Shown in pieces: positions 1 to 5,273 of a DNA stretch of 5,273 bases (its first letter is position 1; every line of letters starts with the position of its first letter). Source of the stretch: Chitinophagaceae bacterium. Its GTDB lineage: Bacteria > Bacteroidota > Bacteroidia > Chitinophagales > Chitinophagaceae. A program made the position numbers and the translations under genes. The notes below the pieces were generated by a model, which had not been told where the DNA came from, did not search any database, and was given only the letters and a program-made list of their open reading frames with translations. The stretch is from NCBI GenBank assembly GCA_003135585.1, contig PLCH01000240.1, positions 499-5,771 of the forward strand, read 5' to 3'.

Positions 1-333
1 CGCCATTATCGGTCCGGCCTTAAGCACAAAAGGATATTGTTGGAAATTGGAAAGGGCGAGAAAGGAATTTCACCTTCCCATGTGGTTGAAAAAAAGCAGG
101 AATGGAAGAAAAAAATATGCCGGCCCATTACCCAGTATGATCTTAAAGGAAAGAAAATAAATAATTATTTCAGCGTTGCTGAGGCTGCCAGGGCAATAGG
201 AGTGGACCTTATGAATATTTGCGATGTGTTGAAAGATCAGGGCAATCGTGTTGGAAAAGGATTTATCTGGATGGTTGGAAATGGTCCAGAGCATATAAAA
301 ATATCAGATAAAATAAAACGCAGGTATCAATAA
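1..333 (+). CDS. NUMOD1-type DNA-binding protein, 3' part (5' end outside window)
   Basis: The frame is open from base 1 to a TAA at 331-333 (110 residues visible). The true start probably lies upstream; a TTG at 37 is possible, but the reading before it is also uninterrupted and looks protein-like. Residues about 43-91 match the NUMOD1 pattern: an opening ITQYDLKGK strand pair, then the helix-turn-helix-like FSVAEAARAIGV, a second helix around NICDVLK, and a closing GKGFIWM. NUMOD1 is a small DNA-binding module known from HNH and GIY-YIG homing endonucleases and from stand-alone Bacteroidota proteins. The preceding residues (about 5-35: SGLKHK, then ISPSHVVEKK) loosely resemble a NUMOD3-type basic module, which often precedes NUMOD1; this is a weaker call. 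The C-terminal tail is basic (KIKRRYQ). No nuclease catalytic motif is visible, so a nuclease domain, if any, must lie upstream. The role is inferred to be sequence-specific DNA binding; the target is unknown. Confidence 0.75.
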   Translation, partial: RHYRSGLKHKRILLEIGKGEKGISPSHVVEKKQEWKKKICRPITQYDLKGKKINNYFSVAEAARAIGVDLMNICDVLKDQGNRVGKGFIWMVGNGPEHIKISDKIKRRYQ

Positions 334-342
334 AATAATATT

Positions 343-357
343 CAGAGTTAACCTCTG
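343..357 (+). terminator. Weak hairpin just after the NUMOD1 gene, possible terminator
   Basis: CAGAG (343-347) and CTCTG (353-357) can form a perfect 5-bp stem with a TTAAC loop, ten bases after the TAA of the upstream gene. The position suits transcription termination. The stem is short and no T-run follows (TACTAATGGG instead), so it does not meet the usual criteria for an intrinsic terminator. It could equally be chance or a transcript-end stabiliser. Confidence 0.2.
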
Positions 358-549
358 TACTAATGGGAGGCAAATCAACTTATTACAGGCTTAATCACGC
401 GAATTTCTATTTCAATTAACCTAATGGTTTATACTTATACAGGAAATATTTGTTTTTTATAATCAATAACCTTCATCTACATTCACCGGGATTTACTTCA
501 CATGAGTAAAATCATCAGGTCAAAAAATTTCCTATTTTTTTACGGTGGA

Positions 550-578
550 TTTTAACCCGGTTTACCGAAACAGATTTG
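550..578 (+). promoter_or_regulatory. Weak candidate Bacteroidota-type promoter for the 621-5273 gene pair
   Basis: The main sigma factor of Bacteroidota typically uses TTTG near -33 and TAnnTTTG near -7. CAGATTTG at 571-578 matches the -7 element except for its first base. TTTT at 550-553, 17 bp upstream, is a poor -33 match. Transcription would start around 583-588, giving a leader of about 35 nt before the ATG at 621. One mismatch in each box and an AT-rich background make this only a candidate. Confidence 0.2.
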
Positions 579-620
579 AGTTTTTTTTCCCTAGCGTAAC
601 CTTCAAACTAAACTAACTGT

Positions 621-2072
621 ATGAGAAGACAGCCATGCCTCTTAGGCATCTTGTTCTTTTTAATGTCCTATTTTCCATTGTCTGGGCGCTGCCAGGACAA
701 AAAAGATACCAGCTACAGTTTTTCGCTTCCCACCAAACTTTCCGATAAATATATTCATTCCGTTGTAGAGAAATCAGCCAAGATCAGCAGAGATATGGAT
801 GGGCAAACTGAAAAATACATTAATAAACTACAGTCAGAAGAAGCAAGAATTGAAAAAAAATTATCAAAGGTTGATTCTATCGCAGCCCATACTATTTTCA
901 ACAATTCGGCTGGGTTTTACAATGAGCTCAATAACGATCTTCGAACCAAATCAGAAAGACTTTTGCACGGAAGCGGCCAGTACATTTCCTGGCTTGATAG
1001 TGCTGGAGGTACGTTAAAGTTTCTCCAGGCTAATCCAATAGCAGGGAAGTTAATAAGTAATTCTTCTCAGGTCAATGCGGCACTTTCCAAAGTACATGCA
1101 TTGGAAGATCAGTTCAAACAGGCAGAAAATGTAAAGGCTTTTATCCGGCAAAGGAAAGAATATCTCAAACAGCAACTCTCTACTTATAATTTCGGAAGCG
1201 AGCTTAAGAACTATAATCAGACCGCATATTATTACGCCCAGCAAGTTAATGAATACCGGGCGGCCATGGATGATCCAACCAAACTGGAACAGAAAGCTTT
1301 GGCTATTTTAAACAGGATTCCTGCCTTTCAGGATTTCATGAAAAAGAACTCCATGCTGGCAGGTTTATTTAATATTCCCGACGATTATGGATCCTTAAAC
1401 GGAATAGGAGGACTTCAAACAAGGGATGCGATTCAACAACTTTTGCAACAGAAGCTTTCAACAGGTGGAGCCAATGCCATGCAAAGCATGCAGCAAAATC
1501 TCCAATCAGCTAGTACCGAGTTATCTCAATTAAGAAATAAGATCGGACAAACTGGGAGCGGAGGGGAAATGCCAGATTTTAAGCCAAATAACCAAAAGGC
1601 AAAAACATTCTTAAAACGAATTGAATACGGTACCAATATTCAAACAACCAAGAACAACTTTTTCTACCCCACTACAACAGATATAGGACTATCTGCCGGG
1701 TATAAGATTAATGATGCCAGCGATTTAGGCATTGGATTCAGTTACAAAATTGGATGGGGATCGGGTCTGAATCATATAGTATTGTCCAGCCAGGGGATCG
1801 GCCTAAGGTCTTTTATTGATATCAAACTTAAAGGAAGTTTTTATTTCAGCGGTGGGTATGAAGAAAATTACCAGCAGCCATTTCAATCATTCCAACAGAT
1901 CAGCAGTTTTCATTACTGGCAACAAAGCGGACTACTTGGTATTAGCAAGATAGTTTCGATCAAAAGTAAAATGTTTAAAAAAACAAAGCTTCAGCTCCTG
2001 TGGGATTTGCTGAGCTATGAACAGATCCCAAGAACACAGCCAATCAAATTTAGGATAGGGTATAATTTCTAA
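621..2072 (+). CDS. Exported helical/coiled-coil protein with C-terminal outer-membrane beta-barrel, partner of the downstream RHS protein
   Basis: I do not recognise a named family. The start is firm: an in-frame TAA lies at 609-611 and ATG 621 is the first start after it, directly opening a signal peptide (basic MRR, hydrophobic LLGILFFLMSYFPL, likely cleavage near residues 22-25). The Cys in SGRCQ sits where a lipobox Cys might be, but Arg before it makes a lipoprotein unlikely. Residues about 40-240 are mostly charged and helical with heptad-like stretches (for example EEARIEKKLSKVDS, about 73-86). Residues 270-309 are Gln-rich and helical, followed by a Gly/Pro/Asn linker. From about 333 to 483 there are roughly eight amphipathic strands (such as DIGLSAGYKI and DLGIGFSYKI), ending in PIKFRIGYNF; the terminal Phe is the usual outer-membrane barrel signature. 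It is probably co-transcribed with the RHS gene 14 bp downstream. Anchoring or export of that protein is inference only. Confidence 0.8.
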   Translation: MRRQPCLLGILFFLMSYFPLSGRCQDKKDTSYSFSLPTKLSDKYIHSVVEKSAKISRDMDGQTEKYINKLQSEEARIEKKLSKVDSIAAHTIFNNSAGFYNELNNDLRTKSERLLHGSGQYISWLDSAGGTLKFLQANPIAGKLISNSSQVNAALSKVHALEDQFKQAENVKAFIRQRKEYLKQQLSTYNFGSELKNYNQTAYYYAQQVNEYRAAMDDPTKLEQKALAILNRIPAFQDFMKKNSMLAGLFNIPDDYGSLNGIGGLQTRDAIQQLLQQKLSTGGANAMQSMQQNLQSASTELSQLRNKIGQTGSGGEMPDFKPNNQKAKTFLKRIEYGTNIQTTKNNFFYPTTTDIGLSAGYKINDASDLGIGFSYKIGWGSGLNHIVLSSQGIGLRSFIDIKLKGSFYFSGGYEENYQQPFQSFQQISSFHYWQQSGLLGISKIVSIKSKMFKKTKLQLLWDLLSYEQIPRTQPIKFRIGYNF

Positions 2073-2086
2073 AATAGTTTTTTAAG

Positions 2087-5000
2087 ATGATAATTAAATT
2101 CTCTTCGCTGTCATTGATAAGTTTGATAATGCTTGGTAGTAATGCTAATGGCCAGACTCCTCCACCTCCGCCGCCAAATCTGCTGCCTACAATTACGACC
2201 GCTTCCCCTGAAGTTGAAGCATTTGCCAAATATGGTAATTATGAGGTCAACTTATTTAATGGAACGCCAAATATCTCAATTCCATTATATGAAATCAGTG
2301 TGGGTGAGCTTAAGCTTCCGATAAGCATCAATTATAATGCTTCGGGTAATAGGGTGAATGATGTTCCTTCAAATATTGGACTGGGATGGAGCTTAAGTGC
2401 AGGTGGTGTTATTACCAGAAAGGTCATGGGAGGGGTTTCAGATGAATATTCAGTAAGCGGCAATAATGCTGGCTACTTTGGATACCTTAACGGAGGAACA
2501 GCCCAAAATGTAGCCAATTTCGATGCGGGTTCAGTTTTGGGTCTTCAGTACTTAAGAGATATTTCGGACAACCATAGAATCGATGCTGAGCCAGACATTT
2601 TCTCATATAGTATACCCGGGAAAACAGGAAAATTTGTTTTTAGCCAAATGAACGGCCTAAAACCATTCTTTATTCCATATGAGCCTATAATAGTTTCCCA
2701 GGCTATAACCAGCTCAACTACCATGAATTTAGGCATCACAGACGAATCCGGAATTAGTTATCAATTTAATACTTTCGAGACGTCGAATAATACCGGTCAG
2801 ATTATCCCCTCGGCAATTATTTCCTCTTGGCTCTTAACACAAATGAAATCTTCTAATGGGCAGGATGCAATCAATTTTAATTATTCTAGCGCCGCATCTT
2901 TAAATCAAACATTTCCCAATGATAATCTTACAGTGGTTGACCAGGTATGGAATGACGTTGCTAATTCAATTAATGTGTATTCACCAACTCCCAATACGCC
3001 TACGTTTGGAACACCGTCGCTAAGCTTGAATACGTATAGCACAATATTTCAAAAAAACTTGGATAGCATAGTATTCAGAAACGGAAAAATAGTGTTTCAG
3101 CTTGCCCCAGAAGCCAGGTTGGATCTCAAGTTGATAGGGCTTAAAAATAGAATGCAAAAGATCCTGATCTATAGCTTTCAAAACTCGGTTTATACTTTAA
3201 TCAAGGAAATTGACTTTTACCACAGCTATTTTATAAGGTATGCGAGTTATTCGCAAAATTACGATAGTACGACGTCAAGGCGACTTAGACTAGATAGCCT
3301 GATAATTAAAAGCGCAAATGGCTCAAATATAGAAACATACAGATTTGGTTACAACACACATACCGACAATTATGGGCTGCCGGACCAAAATGCAAAATGC
3401 ATCGATTTTTGGGGTTATTATAATGGCATTTTTGCAACCAGTCTTGTCCCCAGGACTGACATATTGTTTACGCCAACAACTTCAAGTACAGCCCAACAGG
3501 TTTCAATCGGGGCTAGCGCGTATGGAACGCGAAACCCCGACCCTAATTTTATGCAGGCAGATATGCTTAATAAAATTACGTACCCGGCGGGTGGCTATAC
3601 TATGTTTACTTATGAGACCAATCAATACTCCTACAATAATCTGCCTGCAAACGCAGCATTCGCAGGTGGACTGAGAATTAAACAGATTCAGAACTATGTT
3701 GGTATATCGTCAACGCCCATCACCAAAACTTACACATATGGTCAAAATGAATCAGGGTACGGGCTACAAAATTTTGTATTAAACAATTACTTTTTTCAAA
3801 CTACCCAAAGTAGAAGATATTTATATTGGCAGCAAGGATCGGGAGGAATTCCAAGCCTGGGCGCAACGGAACAAATTAGAACTTTTTTGGCTAATCCAAC
3901 AATGGACATTGAACCCTGGGATGCTTCACCAGTTGCCTATCCCTATGTTACTGAATATACTGGAGATGGAACTAATAATACAGGCAAAACAGTTTATCAA
4001 TTTAATACCACGCCAGATGGTGTCTCATCTAATCAATTTATAGGGGCTACGTTCATACTTTCGAATCATTTCCATCGCGGGCAGGTTTTATTTAAATCTG
4101 TATATAGACGCAATTCAGACCTAACCTATTCAATGATTGCGCAGACTGAAAATCATTACGCGGCATTTCCTGATTCGTCCAGGAATTTTAATGCACTTTC
4201 AGTCACACATAATCTGTACTCAGACGGTACCACCGCTAATGGTGTTGGCCCTATTGATCCTTCATTACCAGCAGGCAACTTTGCCGGTGGATCGCCTTAC
4301 ACGGGTACCGGGGAATATGTTTATTTTAATTACGGCATCCAAAGTGGAGATGGCAGACTCATACAGAATACAGAAAGAACTTACGATCAAAACAACCTTT
4401 CCAATGTTTTAGCGATTACAACAAATTATTACTATGATAATTTCTCAAACCAGCAGCTCTATCGTAGCATAACAGTTAACAGCAAGAGTGAAACTATTTC
4501 TATTTTCAGGAAATATCCGCATGACTATTCATCTACTTCCCCTTACAACACCATGATAGGTCTTAATAATATAAATAAGGTGGTACAGGAATCAAAATTG
4601 AAGAACAGCGCAACAATGTATGTCCAGCAGAATAATTTTAGTGACATGAGTAATGGCAACTTTTTGGTAAATACCATCAACTTCCAGGTAGCCAACTTCC
4701 CTTCAGAAACAAGGGCTTCGATAAATCAGTACGATCTCAGAGGGAATGTGATGGACATGCAGAAAGCGGGTGATGTTAAACAAAGCTTCATCTGGGGGTA
4801 TAATTCGATGTATCCAATAGTAAAAGCAATCAATGCTTCAAATACCTATCATTTAGTTCCCACTATTGCGACGACTACAACATCCCTGAATATACCAGCA
4901 GGAAATACTTCTCAGCAAAGTGTTTCTTTTGCAACAAGTACCAGTGGTTCGATTGTCCTGACAATTGTTTCGGGTAGTTGGCTTGGGGGAACGCCCGCTC

Positions 5001-5273
5001 CAATAATTTCGGGCCAATACACTCTGACAGGAGCAGCTACGTCATCAGGATCTCTGTGCTTAACCAATTCGGCCAATTGCGGAGCTACTCCAAGTACCTA
5101 TACCCTATCGAACATGCCAGCGGGCGCTTATACTTTAAACTTCACGGCCAATACAAATACTGCGCAAACCGCTGTTCCTATTCAGATAACATATCAGGGC
5201 ATTCAATACATTCCAGCGGGGGTAACAGAGTTTTTTTTCGAAGGTTTTGAAGAAAATTCAGGAGCGGTTTCCG
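2087..5273 (+). CDS. Giant secreted RHS/YD-repeat-family protein, N-terminal part (3' end outside window)
   Basis: An uninterrupted frame of 1062 codons runs off the window. ATG 2087 is the first start after an in-frame TAG at 2075-2077 and opens a signal peptide (residues 1-22, likely cut ANG|Q), followed by six prolines (25-30). Residues 49-107 form the typical entry module of Bacteroidota RHS-like proteins: VNLFNGTPNISIPLYEI, LKLPISINYNASG, then IGLGWSLSAGG. Further family-like stretches are LDSIVFRNGKIVF (325-337), RRLRLDSLII (398-407), DFWGYYNG (440-447) and KITYPAGGYTMFTYE (496-510). A first YD-like motif, YDLRGN (882-887), precedes WGYN (903-906), the usual hinge before the repeat region. 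Residues about 921-1047 form a Thr/Ser-rich beta-sandwich-like insert with Cys991 and Cys998, followed by EFFFEGFEE, which in relatives leads into another carbohydrate-binding-like domain. RHS proteins form large beta-cage shells around C-terminal cargo. The main YD repeats and the variable tip are expected downstream, so toxin activity is unproven. The protein is likely cell-surface or secreted. Confidence 0.9.
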   Translation, partial: MIIKFSSLSLISLIMLGSNANGQTPPPPPPNLLPTITTASPEVEAFAKYGNYEVNLFNGTPNISIPLYEISVGELKLPISINYNASGNRVNDVPSNIGLGWSLSAGGVITRKVMGGVSDEYSVSGNNAGYFGYLNGGTAQNVANFDAGSVLGLQYLRDISDNHRIDAEPDIFSYSIPGKTGKFVFSQMNGLKPFFIPYEPIIVSQAITSSTTMNLGITDESGISYQFNTFETSNNTGQIIPSAIISSWLLTQMKSSNGQDAINFNYSSAASLNQTFPNDNLTVVDQVWNDVANSINVYSPTPNTPTFGTPSLSLNTYSTIFQKNLDSIVFRNGKIVFQLAPEARLDLKLIGLKNRMQKILIYSFQNSVYTLIKEIDFYHSYFIRYASYSQNYDSTTSRRLRLDSLIIKSANGSNIETYRFGYNTHTDNYGLPDQNAKCIDFWGYYNGIFATSLVPRTDILFTPTTSSTAQQVSIGASAYGTRNPDPNFMQADMLNKITYPAGGYTMFTYETNQYSYNNLPANAAFAGGLRIKQIQNYVGISSTPITKTYTYGQNESGYGLQNFVLNNYFFQTTQSRRYLYWQQGSGGIPSLGATEQIRTFLANPTMDIEPWDASPVAYPYVTEYTGDGTNNTGKTVYQFNTTPDGVSSNQFIGATFILSNHFHRGQVLFKSVYRRNSDLTYSMIAQTENHYAAFPDSSRNFNALSVTHNLYSDGTTANGVGPIDPSLPAGNFAGGSPYTGTGEYVYFNYGIQSGDGRLIQNTERTYDQNNLSNVLAITTNYYYDNFSNQQLYRSITVNSKSETISIFRKYPHDYSSTSPYNTMIGLNNINKVVQESKLKNSATMYVQQNNFSDMSNGNFLVNTINFQVANFPSETRASINQYDLRGNVMDMQKAGDVKQSFIWGYNSMYPIVKAINASNTYHLVPTIATTTTSLNIPAGNTSQQSVSFATSTSGSIVLTIVSGSWLGGTPAPIISGQYTLTGAATSSGSLCLTNSANCGATPSTYTLSNMPAGAYTLNFTANTNTAQTAVPIQITYQGIQYIPAGVTEFFFEGFEENSGAVS

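Larger units (their letters stand above)
334..620. other. Intergenic region without a recognisable gene
   Basis: This 287-bp AT-rich stretch has stops in all forward frames, and I see no convincing small ORF, tRNA or other RNA gene. It contains a short hairpin at 343-357, an AT-only inverted repeat at 522-540, and a T8 run at 581-588 just before the next gene. It presumably holds the end of the upstream transcript and the promoter of the following gene pair, but neither is marked by a strong consensus. Confidence 0.6.

Noticed and set aside
70..294. Reverse-strand open frame of 74 codons
   Set aside because: It lies wholly antisense to the NUMOD1 frame, whose protein has clear family-like motifs; the reverse product shows no recognisable features.
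522..540. Inverted repeat AAAAAAT / ATTTTTT around TTCCT
   Set aside because: The stem is only A-T pairs in AT-rich DNA and has no GC core, so a terminator or operator call is not supported.
680..698. Lipoprotein reading of the 483-residue protein, using the Cys in SGRCQ
   Set aside because: A lipobox needs a small residue such as Gly, Ala or Ser just before the Cys; here it is Arg, and the C-terminal barrel already explains outer-membrane location.
882..887. Similarity between QYDLRGN in the RHS protein and QYDLKGK in the NUMOD1 protein
   Set aside because: The match is six or seven residues in unrelated folds, both common beta-turn patterns; it does not imply a shared origin.
3345..3674. 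Forward open frame of 109 codons inside the RHS gene, and similar ones at 2133-2324, 4137-4412 and 4978-5250
   Set aside because: These are out-of-frame shadows of the continuous RHS frame from 2087; their products are rich in Arg, Gln, Cys and His with no domain logic.
5231..5238. T8 run inside the RHS frame, possible phase-variation or frameshift site
   Set aside because: The reading frame continues sensibly into EGFEENSG after the run, and a single 8-base homopolymer is not enough to claim switching.

Overview
The window looks like chromosomal DNA from a member of the Bacteroidota, most likely the Chitinophagaceae/Sphingobacteriaceae side of the phylum. This is inferred from the AT-rich composition, the lack of Shine-Dalgarno sequences ahead of the genes, and the protein types: a NUMOD1 protein, an outer-membrane protein ending in Phe, and a giant secreted RHS-type protein with family motifs such as DFWGYYNG and WGYN. 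The genus cannot be settled from the sequence alone.

Layout, all on the + strand. Positions 1-333 hold the 3' end of a gene for a small NUMOD1-type DNA-binding protein that begins before the window. Positions 334-620 are non-coding, with a weak hairpin and at best a weak Bacteroidota-type promoter. Positions 621-2072 encode a 483-residue exported protein with a long helical, Gln-rich N-terminal part and a probable C-terminal outer-membrane beta-barrel of about eight strands. After a 14-bp gap, an open frame runs from 2087 to the end of the window (1062 codons with no stop). It is the N-terminal part of a very large secreted RHS/YD-repeat-family protein. No RNA gene, CRISPR array, insertion sequence or reverse-strand gene was found.

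The last two genes almost certainly form a transcription unit. The inferred picture is an outer-membrane helical/barrel protein made together with a giant surface or secreted RHS-like protein, which it might anchor, display or help across the outer membrane. RHS proteins of this class often carry a variable C-terminal tip, sometimes toxic and followed by an immunity gene. The tip of this one lies outside the window, so whether it is a toxin cannot be judged here. The NUMOD1 gene is separated from the pair by 287 bp and is probably functionally unrelated.
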